Of a stretch of 64,000 bases of DNA, positions 1-12,661 are shown in pieces; the first letter of the stretch is position 1, and the number at the start of each line of letters is the position of its first letter. The stretch comes from Mermis nigrescens (Eukaryota; Nematoda; Enoplea; Mermithida; Mermithidae). The notes under the pieces were generated by a model. The model ran no database searches. It was not told the DNA's origin and saw only the letters and a program-made list of their open reading frames with translations. The stretch covers positions 62,001 through 126,000 of the forward strand of contig JAVLUZ010000844.1 of the NCBI GenBank assembly GCA_036768485.1, given 5' to 3'. The translations under genes and the position numbers were made by a program.

Positions 1-599
1 TATTTGTGTTTTTGTTTTAAGGGATATCAAGAAGTGAAGAGTGACTTCGACGATTTTTAACGACTATTTCATTTTCAAATTTGTTCGCTCATGAACGTTT
101 TATCTACTGTGCATTGGCATTTTCGCTCAATAAAGTAGCATATGTAAGTGCGGTGCACATACCCACTCATCAAAGTGTGTTGTTACTTTCCCGTCAGCTC
201 GTTTTGGTGTTCGGATGAGATATTTATAGCTTTTGCGCCTTTTTTGCGCTTTAACCCGTAGAGGTGACGTTTCATCTCTGGAATATATAGCGCAATTTTC
301 TAGGTAATTGAGAACCGGTTCGGTTCGCCCAAACAACCAACCACTGCGCAGTGGCGGGTCTGGTGTAAAGAATATTAATCGTAACATCGTACTGCTTGGA
401 TTATAAGGGTGTAAAACAACCAAAAATGAAGTTAGATCTCCGGCCTTTCTTGTCGCTCGCTTGTACCGGGAACTAGAAACAAAATAATTTTGGAGAAAAT
501 AAAAATCCTTAAAGAGTGAAATAATTAGAATATCATGGGTGCCTAACGTACGTAAAATAGTGTCTAATCCAAAATGCAGGTTTGACGTGAAATACATTT

Positions 600-1010
600 A
601 CACGCATTCAAGTTTTATTGTAACACGAGAAAAGAAAAGAAAACGATTGTTTAAACCCTATGGCATGTGGCCCAAACTAATGTCTGTATATCAACCTAAG
701 TAAGCGGGAGTGATGACGATCTAAGCGGGAGTACAACTACTAGCACCCACGTTAATCTAAGTCCAAGCCTAGGAAAAAAAGATAAATTTGAAAAAATCAA
801 TAACTGTTGCGACTATACTTTGTGCAGGCGCACAGAGCAGGGTTTTAATGCTTGTGAAAAGAAATAAGTAACTTGCTGTCAGCCAGTAATAGTAGTACAT
901 GGGTCAGTCAGATACCGCGGGTAAACCTCCAAACCTACATTTGTGTGTGCTCAATGCCTATCACCTCTTTGATCTCAGGTGTAAAAATTAGGGCATTCAT
1001 TTGTGTAACG
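600..1010. other. No recognisable feature
   Basis: AT-rich unique sequence. No open frame, repeat structure or RNA-like pattern was recognised. Confidence 0.5.
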
Positions 1011-1520
1011 GGGGCGCCGCCTCCCACCATTACATGAGCAAAATTTTACCCGCACCGGTTTCCCGGATCTTCCGCTCTGATTCGCGTGTGTAGTACTAAT
1101 TGACTACTCGGGCTCTTGCTCACAACTGCGCAAAGTATTGAATAATATTGAGAAACAATGAAACATCAACGTCACGGCTTAAACTTCAAAGTAGGCATTT
1201 CTAGCCATGTAGTAGCACTCCTGCTACACTCCTCCCCCTCTAGGAGTAAGCGTAAGCGCAGACAACTCCAGAGAACAAACTCTGGGACCTCCAATATGTA
1301 ATGGGGCGCCGCCTCCCACCGTTACGTGAGCAAAATTTTACCCGCACCAGTTTCCTGGATCTTCCGCTCTGATTCGCGTGTGTAGTACTAATTGACTACT
1401 CGGGCTCTTGCTCACAACTGCGCAAAGTATTGAATAATATTGAGAGACAATGAAACATCAACGTCACGGGTTAAACTTCAAAGTAGGCATTTCTAGCCGT
1501 GTAGTAGCACTCCTGCTACA
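1011..1520. repeat. Direct duplication of a 218-bp segment
   Basis: The segment at 1011-1228 is repeated almost unchanged at 1303-1520, an offset of 292 bases. Both copies start GGGGCGCCGCC and end shortly after GTAGTAGCACTCCTGCTACA, which itself contains an inverted repeat (GTAGTAGCA / TGCTAC). The 74 bases between the copies are unrelated. This looks like a local tandem duplication. The second copy runs directly into the (TA)n tract. Confidence 0.8.
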
Positions 1521-1549
1521 TTTGGCTGCTTTATGTACATCACTTTATT

Positions 1550-1708
<159 letters not shown>

Positions 1709-1799
1709 ATATTATATATTATATATTATATATTAATATATAATAATACATAATAATTAATATATAATAATTACTTTACTTTATATATTACATCACTCT

Positions 1800-1950
1800 T
1801 TATATACATCTTTATCTTTATCTTTATCTGTTTGGTTCCTTTATCTTGCAAATTATCTTTATCCTTATCTTTCTTAATTTTTTATCTTTGTCTTTATCTT
1901 TATCTTCTAGATTTTAAAATTTCAACTTTATCTTTATCTTTTATCTTGCG
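1800..1950. repeat. TTTATC-rich simple repeat
   Basis: An imperfect array of CTTTAT/TTTATC hexamers, broken by short unique pieces. It continues the low-complexity block that begins with the TA tract. Confidence 0.75.
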
Positions 1951-1954
1951 GAAA

Positions 1955-2740
1955 ATCCTTATGTTTTACAACACTAATGCTCACACACAAAAATCATGAA
2001 TAAGGTTTCGTATAGGCGTGACCTTGCATTACATTGTAAATGTCCCAGCTGAAACGAGACTGTTTTATTTGAAAGACGTCGATTATTGTAGACTCGTGTG
2101 CAATAAAGATATATGTACAAAAAGGGTATTTTCCGAAACAAGTCTGTTTCATTTAACTGAGGTTTTTGAAAAAATCTAAAGCGACTACAAAAGTGCTTTA
2201 AACTAATACCGTAAATTTGATATTCTACTGTATGTCAAGTCACTTAAAGACATATGACGGTTTTAAGCCGTATTGCTGCATCAAAAGTTTAAACTGCTTT
2301 TGTAGCCTAATTTTTTTGGAAAAATTTAAAAGAAAACCACAAAGGTAAATGAAACAGACAAGCGCTACACTTATGCAGATTTTGCAGTGCTGTGTAGGGC
2401 ACTGCGCAACACTAAACAGCATGCAGTGGGTTTAGGGAAACGCTGATTCAGGATAATGGAAGCTGTGGTGAGACAGGGGTGACCCTGAATGGGGTCAATC
2501 CAGATATGCAAAAAAAACTAAAATATTTTAGGAACCAGCGGACCGATTGAATTGAAAAATTCGGGCATGGAACGTACATATATGTACTAGCCACACGCGT
2601 CTCTAGGATGAATAACTCTAGATTGGTACTTTTGAGAAGGGGTGACCCTGAAAAAACTAAAAATCAAAATGTTTTACGAAAACAGTGTTTGTACCAGTGA
2701 ACCGAAATTCTGGATTTAGAATGAATATTTTCTAATCATG
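1955..2740. other. No recognisable feature
   Basis: Unique AT-rich DNA with only short chance frames. No terminal repeats or coding signal seen. Confidence 0.5.
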
Positions 2741-2746
2741 CGGTAG

Positions 2747-2880
2747 GTAGAGACTCAAGTAGAAAATTCTGGGAGGGGGTGCAAGATTTTTCAAAGTTTA
2801 AAAAATGGCCTTAAAAATTGTGATTTGGTGAAAAAACACAATTTTCGGAGATTTCCTTCGGGAATCTCACCATGTAAAAA
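2747..2880 (-). repeat. Degenerate fragment of the CACACCTGGGC hAT-like MITE family
   Basis: It contains AAAATTCTGGGAGGGGGTGC, GCAAGATTTTTCAAAG and AAAATGGCCTTAAAAA, in the same order as the right half of the intact family members (for example 13395-13664). The left half and the termini are missing or unrecognisable. Confidence 0.6.
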
Positions 2881-2915
2881 TTACATCCATGGTCTACACT
2901 GCGATTTGATTTATA

Positions 2916-3260
2916 TTGCGTGTTTTTACCCGCAGCATCGGCCGGAGCATTGGCCTCCCGCAGCGTCGCTTTATAGACAGACGACGTACTGATTGCGTGG
3001 TTGATGCCCTCCAGATCGTTAAACGTCGATTCATGGGCCGACCTTCGCCATCAGCCTTTCAGAACCGACGACAACGACGCAATTACGGACGATTCAATAT
3101 TGGAAGCAGCGGCAACGACAACGGGCAACCCCGACGATTTGTGAACGTCCAACAAATCGTCATTGACAGCAACGTTGCCATGTCGCTGAAGTCAAAAGCG
3201 GTCAATGAATCGGCGATTGGTACGCTGACGCAAATTGTTGGACGGGAATTCTGTTATTAG
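2916..3260 (+). CDS. Hypothetical ORF, arginine-rich, unrecognised
   Basis: A 114-residue open frame in a locally GC-richer island, unlike the surrounding AT-rich DNA. The product is basic, with many Arg and a central NRRQRRNYGR stretch, then a Gly/Asn/Asp segment. I recognise no domain. The stretch before it has no clear promoter, and it could equally be an exon, a transposon gene fragment or chance. The base composition is the only real argument for coding. The stop is TAG at 3258-3260. Confidence 0.2.
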   Translation: MRVFTRSIGRSIGLPQRRFIDRRRTDCVVDALQIVKRRFMGRPSPSAFQNRRQRRNYGRFNIGSSGNDNGQPRRFVNVQQIVIDSNVAMSLKSKAVNESAIGTLTQIVGREFCY

Positions 3261-4885
3261 CGATAAAATCATTTTATGAGCGATGGTGGGAGCGTTAGTG
3301 TTACCGTTTTTGCTAAAAAGGACTGCTATAAATATAGCTTAATCGAAAAATTGGCAAAACTCAAGAATATGGTACTTTTTGAAAAGGAGTAAAACGAATA
3401 CGGAATGCCAAAATTTTTATGGCAAACTGTTAGAACATGATAAATTAAAGCGTGGAAAAACATTTGGTGAAAATCTGAGCCATACTTGCAAAGTTGCAGG
3501 CAACTCCCGATTAGAGTGTTGGTTGGGATGATTAACCCGCTGGATCCAAGGACTCACCCTTTTGTCAGAAATGAATAATACGGGCTGAAATTACGGCAGA
3601 AAGCATAGCAATGAAGGGGAAAAAAGAAAAAAAGGCGCGGAAAGCTATTTGAAATTCTAAAAAAAATTTAAATAATTTTCATATTTTTTGCAATTTTTCT
3701 TCGGTTTCACTCGATAAGATATACGAAAATCTTAGTTTTCGCTTCTATTATACTTATGCTTAGGCTTATTATATTTGAAAAGGTGTTTTAAGCTGCTTTG
3801 GTCAAGGTCGCTCCCGTTCAGGTCGATTTATAGATGCTTAGGTCGATGTATAGATGCGTAGGTCGACGTAAATTGGGTATCTACATGTGATTCTGCATTC
3901 AGCTGTTTGAATCTTCTAATACATAGGTCGAGAAGATGCTGGCTTAGGCCTCGAAGAGGCTAATTGACGTAACCCATAGCTTTTGTAATATTGATCATAG
4001 ACAAATGAAATTTTTTTCCGCGCTTCTTTCAACATGTTCTAAGTACTGAGCGAAAAAATCCGCTTTTCTGAACTTTTTTCTTAGTATTCTGAAAGTACCA
4101 TATTCTCGAGTTATTCCTGAAGAAATATTTACTTTTAAAATCTTAAATATGAATTAAAATCGATACGATACGTGCTGTAGTACGCTATATGCGTAGTTAT
4201 CCGAATGATTTTGGGGTGAAAAACAAAAGTCATGGGTTTTAATGAAGATCTAAGGATCGATTTTGTTATTGTAAAAACTATGTGATTTTTTGTTCAAAGA
4301 ATGCTAGCATCGACATAACATTTATTGGGTATGAATCTAATTTTTCGATATTTTGTCCAGCAGTTATCGTTATAATCAATCAGTAACGTGCAAAGTCGTG
4401 CAAAAAATGAAATAGATCAATAAAATGCTGTATGACCTCAACTTTTTTATGTTAATATTTGTTTCATTAATTTCCAACTTTTTAATTTTTTTCCTGTTAT
4501 CTTTTTCTACAAACGCTGTGAGCTTTACATAGCTCTAGTTGGAGAATTAAAATCTTTGTTTCTGAAAAATTTGGTAGAAAAATGAAATTATAATTTTTCA
4601 ATGAAAATAAATAAAATTATCACTTATTTTTCGTATTCAATACAGATTTTTCTGTCGCACTAAGACTTTCCGAAACTGTCTTTATTCAATCAACTTAATT
4701 GCAAATGGTGAGTGTGTCGGCTCTTAATTTAGCTCGAATTGTCTTTTACTCGATATCTAATTTATTACAGAAGCGAAGTTTAGTAAGCTTTTGTAACTAA
4801 TTTTCGGTAGTCGATTATTTTTAGGCGTTCTTTTTGGTGAGACATCGATTTTTGATTTGTTTTCATGTTTCATCGTCGTTTAAAA
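3261..4885. other. No recognisable feature
   Basis: Unique AT-rich DNA. A short repeated phrase (AGGTCGATGTATAGATGC-like) occurs around 3800-3870, but there is no gene or mobile-element signature. Confidence 0.5.
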
Positions 4886-4929
4886 TTTGAAAAAAAGTTT
4901 CAAAATTATTGTTTCTGAAAAATTTTTGA

Positions 4930-7440
4930 AAAATTTAATGCAAAACATCATTCTCGTCAGAATTTACTTACTTTTGAGTCCCCGTGCAAAACTAATTCTT
5001 TTTGATATTCAACTTTTGAGTCCACGAGCAAAACTACTTCATTTTGATTAATTTTGATATTGAGGCACAAAATCAATTTTTCGGATCTCCTCTTTTAACA
5101 TTTTAGCGTTCTGAAAAACTAATGCAAAAAAATCATTCGCATCAGAATTTACTTACTTTTGAGTCCACGAGCAAAACTAATTCATTTTGATATTGAGCCA
5201 CAAGATCAATTTTTCGGAAAACTTAGAAACAATTTTTTAACAATTTCCTTTTTTACCATTTCAGAGTTCTAAAGAACTGATGCAAAAAATCATTCTCGTC
5301 AGAATTTACTTTCTTTTGAGTCCACGAGCAAAACTAATTCTTTTTGATATTGAGGCACAAGATCAATTTTTTCGGAAAACTCAAAAACAAGTTTTTAACA
5401 ATTTAAAAAAGACTAATGCAAAAAAAATCATTTTTGTCAAAATTTACTTACCTTCGAGTCCACAAACAAAACTAATTCATTCTTATATTGAGCCATAAGA
5501 TCAATTTTTCGGAAAACTGAAGAACAATTTTTAAAAAATTTCCTTTTTCATCATTTCAGAGTTCTAAAAAACAAATACAAAAAATCATTCATGTCAGAAT
5601 TTACATACTTTTCGAGTCCACGAGCAAGACTAATTCATTTGGTATTGAGGCACAAGATCAATTTTTCGGAAAACTCTCAAAAACAATTTTTTAACAATTT
5701 AAAAAAGGCTAATGCAAAAAAAATCTTCTTATCAAAATTTACTTACTTTTGAATTCACGAGCAAAACTAATTCATTTCGATTCATTTTGATATTGAGGCA
5801 CAAAATTAATTTTTTGGAATACTCTCAAAAACAATTTTTTAACAATTTTCTTTTTTTAACATTTTAGCGTTTTGAAAAACTAATGCAAAAAAATCATTCT
5901 TGTTAGAATTCACTTTCTTTCGAGTTCACGAGCAAAACTAATTCTTCTTGATACTGAGCCACAAGATCAATTTCTCGGAAAACTTAAAAACAATTTTTTA
6001 GCAATTTCCACTTTTCGAGTCCATGAGTAAACCTAATTCATTTTGATATTGAGGCACGAGATCAATTTTTCGGAAAACTCTCAAAAACAATTTTTTAACA
6101 ATTTAAATAAGTCTAATGCAAAAAAAATCTTCTCATCAAAATTTACTTACTTTTGAGTTAACGAGCAAAACTAATTCATTTCGATTCATTTTGATATTGA
6201 GGAGGCACAAAACTAATTTTTGGAATATTCTCAAAAAATATTTTTTAACAATTTCCTTTTTTAACAATATAGCTTCTGGAAAACTAATGCAAAAAAATCA
6301 TTCTCGTCAGAATTTACTTACTTTTGAGTCCATGAGCAAAACTCAATTCACTTTGATATAGGCACAAGATCTATTTTTCGGAAAACTCAAAAACAATTTT
6401 TTTAACAATTTAAGAAAGACTAATGCAAAAAAATTCATTCTCGTCAAAATTTACTTACGTTTGGGTCAACAAGCAAAACTAATTCATTTTTTTCATTTTG
6501 ATATTTATCATCAAGATCAATTTTTTGGAAAACTCTCAAAAACAATTTTTTTAACAATTTCCTTTTTTAACAATTCAGCGTTCTGAAAAACTAATGCAAA
6601 AAAAATTATTTTCGGCAGAATTCACTTCGAGTCCACGAGCAAAACTAATTGTTTTTGACATTGAGCCACAAGATCAATTTTTCGGAAAACTGAAAATCAA
6701 TTTTTTAACAATTTCCTTTTTAATATTTCACAGTTCTGAATAACTAATGCAAAAAATCATTCTTGTCAGAATCTACTTACTTTTCCAGTCCAAGAGCAAA
6801 ACTAATTCATTTTGATATATGTAGGCACAAGATCAGTTTTTCGGAAAAATCTCAAAAACAATTTTTTAACATTTCCTTTTTTAGTAATCAGAGTTCTGAA
6901 AGACTTATGCAAAAACCTTATTCTCGTCAAAATTTACTTACTTTTGAGTTCACGAGCAATACTAATTCATTTTGATATAGGCACAAGATCAATTTTTCGG
7001 AAAACTCTCGGACACAATTTTTTAACAATTTCCTTTTTTAACATTTTAGCGTTCTGAAAAACTAATGCAAAAAATCATTCTCGTCAGAATTTACTCACTT
7101 TTGACTTCACGAGCATACCTAATTCTTTTTGATATTGAGCCAAAAGATCAATTCTTCGGAAAACTCAAAAACAATTTTTAAGAATTTCCTTTTTTATCAT
7201 TTTACAGTTCTAAAAAACCAATGCAAAAAATTATGCTTGTCAGAGTTTACTCACTTTTTGAGTGCTCAAGCAAAACCAATTCATTTTGATATAGGCACAA
7301 GATCAATTTTTCAGACAACTCTCCAAAACAATTTTCTAACAATTTCCTATTTAAGTATTCAGAGTTCTTAAACACTAATGCAAAAAAATCATTCGTGTCA
7401 AAATTTACGTGCCTTTGAGTCTACAAGCAAAAGTGATTCA
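4930..7440. repeat. Satellite-like tandem array, about 157-bp unit, about 16 copies
   Basis: The landmark ATGCAAAAAATCATTC (with small variations) recurs at about 4939, 5122, 5281, 5417, 5573, 5711, 5884, 6116, 6287, 6424, 6594, 6747, 6908, 7066, 7220 and 7378. Each unit carries GTCAGAATTTACTTACTTTTGAGTCCACGAG-type sequence, then ATTCATTTTGATATTGAGGC, then ACAATTTTTTAACAATTTCC. Spacing ranges from 136 to 232 bases and clusters near 157. The short frames running through the array are periodic by-products of the repeat. Confidence 0.92.
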
Positions 7441-7499
7441 AAATTAAGCCGAAGAAATAGCGGTGGGAGCTGTCATTTGAGGCCATTCTGAAATACAGC

Positions 7500-7721
7500 T
7501 TGGTGCTGCCAACGGACGTCATTGGCTGCGTTCTCGAACGGCCACATTTTTCCGGCAACAAAGTGCCGGCGCGCAATTGTTGCTTGTGCAACTGCAATGC
7601 GTTTCAATTTAAGCGCAAGCAAGGGTTCCATCGAATCCGGCGGCGGAACTTGCGTTTTAGAGGAACTGGGCTGCTAAAAACTATGATATCTTACTTTGTG
7701 TTCCATGTAAAACGTTCTTAG
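7500..7721 (+). CDS. Hypothetical Cys/Arg-rich ORF, unrecognised
   Basis: A 73-residue frame in a GC-richer island just after the satellite array. It contains a cysteine cluster (NCCLCNCNAF) followed by a basic run (RIRRRNLRFR). No family is recognised. It could be an exon or a remnant of a larger transposon gene. Support is weak and rests on composition only. Confidence 0.15.
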   Translation: MVLPTDVIGCVLERPHFSGNKVPARNCCLCNCNAFQFKRKQGFHRIRRRNLRFRGTGLLKTMISYFVFHVKRS

Positions 7722-7729
7722 TGGGCCTA

Positions 7730-8160
7730 GCGAAAGATCTGCCGAGGGGTACTTTGTAGTTCTGATAGTTTAGTAGCTGGTATTTGCAGTTTGCAGCTGG
7801 GATCTTTGTCCAGTATGTTAAATCGTAGTATATTTCTAACTGGTTTCTGCTACAAGGCATTGACTGGCATATTTTTCGTGAGCTTCATGTACATACATGT
7901 AATTGGAGTGATGCCGGCCCATATTCGGGCTAAATTTCTTTTGCAAATGCTACTGACATTACTGCAATAACTATGAGGGCTTCTTAAAATTAACAACAAA
8001 TCTTGTAAATATATGTATTTTTGTTACTAGAGCTGCACTGTCCAGTTGTTAGTAAACAGTAAATCTAGATTTGTCCGGAAAAAACATAAATCTCCTTTAC
8101 ACAAAGATCGCTGATACTTACCTAACATCAAACGTGTTCTGTATGAATAATTTATTACTG
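7730..8160. other. No recognisable feature
   Basis: Unique sequence between the small ORF and the first R1 repeat copy. No signal seen. Confidence 0.45.
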
Positions 8161-9795
8161 ATCCTGAATTTACGACTAATGTAGATGGATTAAAAGGAAC
8201 TTCAAAATCTATGCTTAATATAAAATTTATGTGGGATGGTTTGGATGGCCCGGTTTAGTAGGGGTTTCCCCCCGATTACCATACAAGCAGAGCATGGATA
8301 TTCTGTAGGGGTTGAAAATTTAAAGTGCTTTTTGGGCCAAAAATTATGAGTACTCACCTTAATTATCGTTTTTAGACTTTTCAGACGATGCTCTATCTTT
8401 CTAGAGGATAAAACATAGAATAATTCGAAAAAAAGGCAGAAATAGTCATAAAAATTGAACGATATATAGATAGGAACATGAGCATACCATGCAAACCTTT
8501 GAAAATTTGTCACTCCTGAGCAAAGACACAGCTAAAAACACTAAGAAAAGCACTTTTTCTGTAAATCTTTGGGAAAGTTTTATAAACTTCCGAAAACGTC
8601 TGAAACATTGACAAATCTGGCTGGGTTGAAAAATGTTCTCCGTGGGGAGAAATTTTTTTGGGGTTGGACATCCCAAAACTCCCTCCAATTACATGTGTGC
8701 TCGCGTCACAAGCAAATATCTTTGAGTTTTTATTTTAAAGTTCACCTAACAGGGATGAACGGTAGCCAGGTGGTGGGCACACACACTCCCCAGCAAGCCC
8801 ATCATGGGGGAGTGTGGCGGATTATTGGCGGGTGCCTACCTGTCCTTTGTTACCATTCTTCCTTTTGTTTTTTAGATTTAATGTTTAGGGAGTCAATAAT
8901 GAAATGCTATATTTAAATTTTTATTTGCTTGTGAATATATCCCTTCTAATCATATTTAATGTGTGATACGTAGAAATTATTGTGTTTTTTCAGCATTTTG
9001 CATTGAATATGCGTGTTTCTTACCGACGATGCAATAAAGTTTCTTTATGCTATTACTCGTGTCTTTTTTTCTCTCGCTAATAGCATGATCCACTTCTTTA
9101 TCTATATATTGACTAAAAAGATGGCTATAAAAGATGGCTCTTTTCTTTTTTTGATTCGATGAACTATGCTCTTGTATGCTGATTTCTTTTCATTCACTCT
9201 GTTCTTCATTGTTATAATGATATATTGATTATTATCGCTTATTGTTTTTGGTAATAGTTCTATCGGTTTTTTGGTTCTGGTGTTTATTTGTTTATTTCTT
9301 ATTGCAGCAGTTTCCTCTAAAATTCTCTTTCTGAATCAAGTTAGGTAATGAAAATTGGATATATGCATGTGACAGAGATTGGGATACCCCACTCAAAATC
9401 GGGCGTTTTACCAACAACCCCCCTCCGATTTTTTGAACAAAACCATGTGTTTTATTATGTAAAACATTGTTTACAATGTTTTAATATAATCTAACATAAT
9501 TATAACATTTTATTGTGTTAGAAATTAACTTTTAATTGCTCATCCTAAAATTACAATTGATTTAGTTAGAAACAATAAAAACGTTCTCGTTTTTAAGATG
9601 CTTAATTCAGAGGAGAAGAAAAACGCATTTTGTATTTTACAGTTCTAAAATGGTAAATTAACAAAAAAAAGAAAAACCTAATTTCTAAAGCTACTTTTTA
9701 TGATATCATGAATCACTTCTTGCATAATATGCTCTACTATGCTAGAAACTGTAAAAAGTTTTACGTTTATGAAATGCTAAATTCAGAAGAAAAAG
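8161..9795. repeat. Dispersed repeat R1, copy 1 (carries the empty site of the outer Polinton)
   Basis: It starts ATCCTGAATTTACGAC and matches 18730-20767 plus 55873-56005 along its length, with scattered substitutions. Shared landmarks include the hairpin CACTCCCC...GGGGGAGTG near 8786-8815 and TTTTATTATGTAAAACATT. The second copy has two insertions that this copy lacks: a 525-bp TTAA element and the 35-kb outer Polinton. The undisturbed sequence AAAATGGTAAATTAAC near 9646-9661 is the pre-insertion site of the latter. No protein-coding signal. The element class is unknown. Confidence 0.85.
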
Positions 9796-9889
9796 ACACC
9801 AAATCGGAGTCATATAGTCAATTTCCAATATATTTTAACACCTCACATCCTTATATGTGTGAAGGTCGATTCTCAGAATTGTCTTGATT

Positions 9890-10058
9890 ACTGCTACACG
9901 GCGCGAAGCGACAAAAATTTCGAAAAATCGTGAATAAAAATAACTATCGTCAAAAATAGACATTATCTTCTATTGCACCCAACTATTTTTTTTGATGACA
10001 GGGGGCGGCCGCCTCTCTCTCTCTCTCCCTCCGCTCCCCTCTAAATCCGCGCTTGTTC
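9890..10058 (+). mobile_element. Truncated 3' end of a CAGTGGCGG-type hAT element
   Basis: It contains the CGGCGCGAAGCG motif typical of this family's interior, then GGGGGCGGCCGCC, a short (CT)n tract and the terminus-like CTAAATCCGCGCTTG. It resembles the right ends at 15780-15826 and 61573-61623. The left terminus is absent. Confidence 0.5.
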
Positions 10059-10089
10059 TGAAGAATTTGTCGGTTCTACGCAGGCACGT

Positions 10090-10240
10090 AGCTGGCCGTT
10101 CTATTTTGGCGGGACCAGCCCAAAAAGGCCAAAAATAGCACAAAATAACCTTTAAAAAGTCCTATTTCTCCGATTTTTCAGAATTTGGAGGGTCCGAACC
10201 TCCCATTCCCGCCCCTCCAGAGATAGTACCTGCTTCTGCG
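10090..10240 (+). mobile_element. Truncated MITE of the CAGGCNNGTAGCTGG family
   Basis: It begins GCAGGCACGTAGCTGGCC and parallels 16660-16825 through GCACAAAATAAC, TCCTATTT and TTTGGAGGGTCC. The right terminal repeat is missing; the match fades around 10240. Confidence 0.6.
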
Positions 10241-10296
10241 CACAAAACTTTGATCCTTCTGAGCATTCTTTGGCTGGTTTTTCGTCAGCAAGGGTG

Positions 10297-10385
10297 TCCC
10301 GTCCATAAGTGGGCAGCAAGAAAATTCTGGGGGTGCAAGATTTTTCAAAGGTCAAAAAATTGCCGAAAGTGTTCTTTATATCCAC
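10297..10385 (-). repeat. Fragment of the CACACCTGGGC hAT-like MITE family
   Basis: GTGGGCAGCAAGAAAATTCTG followed by GGGTGCAAGATTTTTCAAAGG matches one end of the intact members. The remainder of the element is absent. Confidence 0.7.
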
Positions 10386-10389
10386 TTGT

Positions 10390-11515
10390 GCATACATAAC
10401 AACCCGCTTTCGAAATTATTCGTATCTTAAGCTGTTGCTTGAAAACGGGACTGTCAGCAGCACTATTTTACTGATTTCGCCGCGGCTTTTCTATAAAGTA
10501 CAATTGAGAAGGCTAGAAAAAAGTTGAAAGAGAAGAGCTTATATACCTACGTCAACTGCTTTAAGAGGATTCTTAATCGAAGCGATGGAGAAAAAGAGAA
10601 ACTCTGTTCAGTTGTTTGATGAAGTAAGTCTAAAATTCACTATTAGTTCGAAGTGCGAAAAATGCCCGTTTCACCTGCGCTTATTATTCATATTGTTGTT
10701 TATTTTTGAAGAGAAAAGTTTGCTTTCTTACTGCCGCCTAAATCTATTTAAATATATTTATTTAACAATACTGGATAGAAATTAACTATTAAAAAAATAT
10801 AATAATAAATTACGTACCTAAGCACATCGTACAATCTATCTCTAGGCACATCTGTATGTCTTCCTTTGCCTTTTTACATAATTTGTTCTAAAAATCATAC
10901 TTTGTCATGCTGAATACGTATTTCATTTTAGACTAATAGCATGTTTTGTTGAGAAATGTACGATTTATTTTGCGGAATTGTTTTAGATTTTCCTATATTC
11001 GACACTTCTATTTGTTAGAGTTCAACCGAATGAGTGCCTTAGGATTTGAGATACTTGCTTTCAGCCATGCACGGAAGGAAGGGCTAGGGGTCTAGTCTGC
11101 ACCCCTGAGTGGAAAGATGAAGAATTTTCTGGCGAAAATAAGGCGAATTGAAGGCTTAAAATCGATGGAAATGATTTTTTGCAAAACCATTTCATGATTT
11201 GCAGGTTTTGAGGCTATTTTGGTTCAAAACGGCTCTGGCTGACCCCCTAGACGGACCAAGTCTTATTTTTCACATTTAAAGTAATTTTCTTAATTTTTTT
11301 AGAGCTTTTTTAAGAAATTCGGATACCTGTAGAAGAATTATCTTGAAGTGCTCTTGAATGAATTGAGCCTGAATTTTTTATTATTCTAGCAAAATACGAA
11401 GGCAATCTTTTCACTTTTGTTTGGGTCAATGGCTTTGCTCTATATTAAATTTTTTCAAAATTTTGTTCTCCGGTGTGATATCTTGAAGTGTCCGGCATTT
11501 TCACTCGTTTTACCC
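10390..11515. other. No recognisable feature
   Basis: AT-rich unique DNA with chance frames only. No repeats or RNA-like structure recognised. Confidence 0.45.
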
Positions 11516-11870
11516 GTTAATTAATTGATTTATAATTAATTAAATACGTAATTAATTATTAATTAAACTTTGGAAATTATTCTTAGTAATTAATTAAACC
11601 TACAATAAATTAACAAAGTAAATTAAATAATTATGTAAGTAAACTCTAAATTGATTAAACTCTGAGTTATTTAATTTTAATTAATTAACTAATCATAATA
11701 AAATGATTAATAAATTAATTCGAAATTACAATTTTAATTGAAAACATCAAGACAAGTCATTTGATTTTTAATCGATTAATTATTCATTAATTAATTTTTC
11801 AATTAACTCATAATTAATTAACTCTTGATTCATTAACGAAACCCTAAATTAATTTCTTTTTTACTTTTAA
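11516..11870. repeat. TTAATTAA-rich low-complexity block
   Basis: Dense interspersion of TTAATTAA/ATTAATTA words over about 350 bp. A similar short block lies at 17265-17335. No open frames. Confidence 0.8.
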
Positions 11871-12640
11871 GTAATTCATGGTAATAAGATAAAACAATGA
11901 AGTATTCTGAGGTTTCTCATAAAATTTTATCCAGAGGCGTCAAAAACTGCATTTAAAATTAAACTTGTTTAAGAATTCAACTCTGAGGTTCTGTGGGGAG
12001 GTTCGTCCATTCCATCTGCCCATGTCATCGTGCCATACTCGTTCAATCATGTTCTAAATGTGTTCTCCTACATATGTATTGATGCACTCCACTACACTTT
12101 AAGATAAACCCGGACACTTTAAGGTGTGACATCGGTGACGGCGACTGGGTTGTTTAAAGATCTTGGGCTCTGCCCATATTATCAGACATGCGCAATATGT
12201 GAATACAGTATAGGAACCAAAAATTATTTCTTACGTGCGTTTTTGGGCTCAAAACGTACGGATACGCGTTAAAAGATTATATATAGGCGTTTCTAACGAT
12301 TTTGTATCTTTCTAAATGGTAAAAACATAGGAAGTTTCCAAAAAATTTTAGGAAATTCAAATAAATAGAATGAAGTATAGTCGTAAAATGACTGAAATTT
12401 GACACTTTTGAACCGACGGATACGGATCTAAAACCGCGTAAAACGGCTTCGATTCTGTTTGTGGAGGAGGGGTGGAAATAATTTCTGGGGGGGGGGTGAA
12501 ATTTCTCACCCAAGATCATATGTATATGCATATTGCATATCAGTCGTTTAATTGGAGAAAGTTAAAAAAAGGTTTGGCTAAAATAAATTCAGCTAATTTA
12601 GTTTAATAGTAAGATTTATGAGTATATTATCCTTCATGGA
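11871..12640. other. No recognisable feature
   Basis: Unique sequence with a G-run near 12487-12496. No gene, repeat boundary or RNA seen. Confidence 0.45.
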
Positions 12641-12661
12641 AGAGAAGCCGATCAAAGAAAC

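Noticed and set aside
127..597. Minus-strand open frame of 156 residues
   Set aside because: No domain, promoter or composition shift. Length alone is not convincing in this DNA.
5280..7371. Series of 70-80-residue frames
   Set aside because: They repeat with the satellite period and share the same repeat-derived peptide; artefacts.
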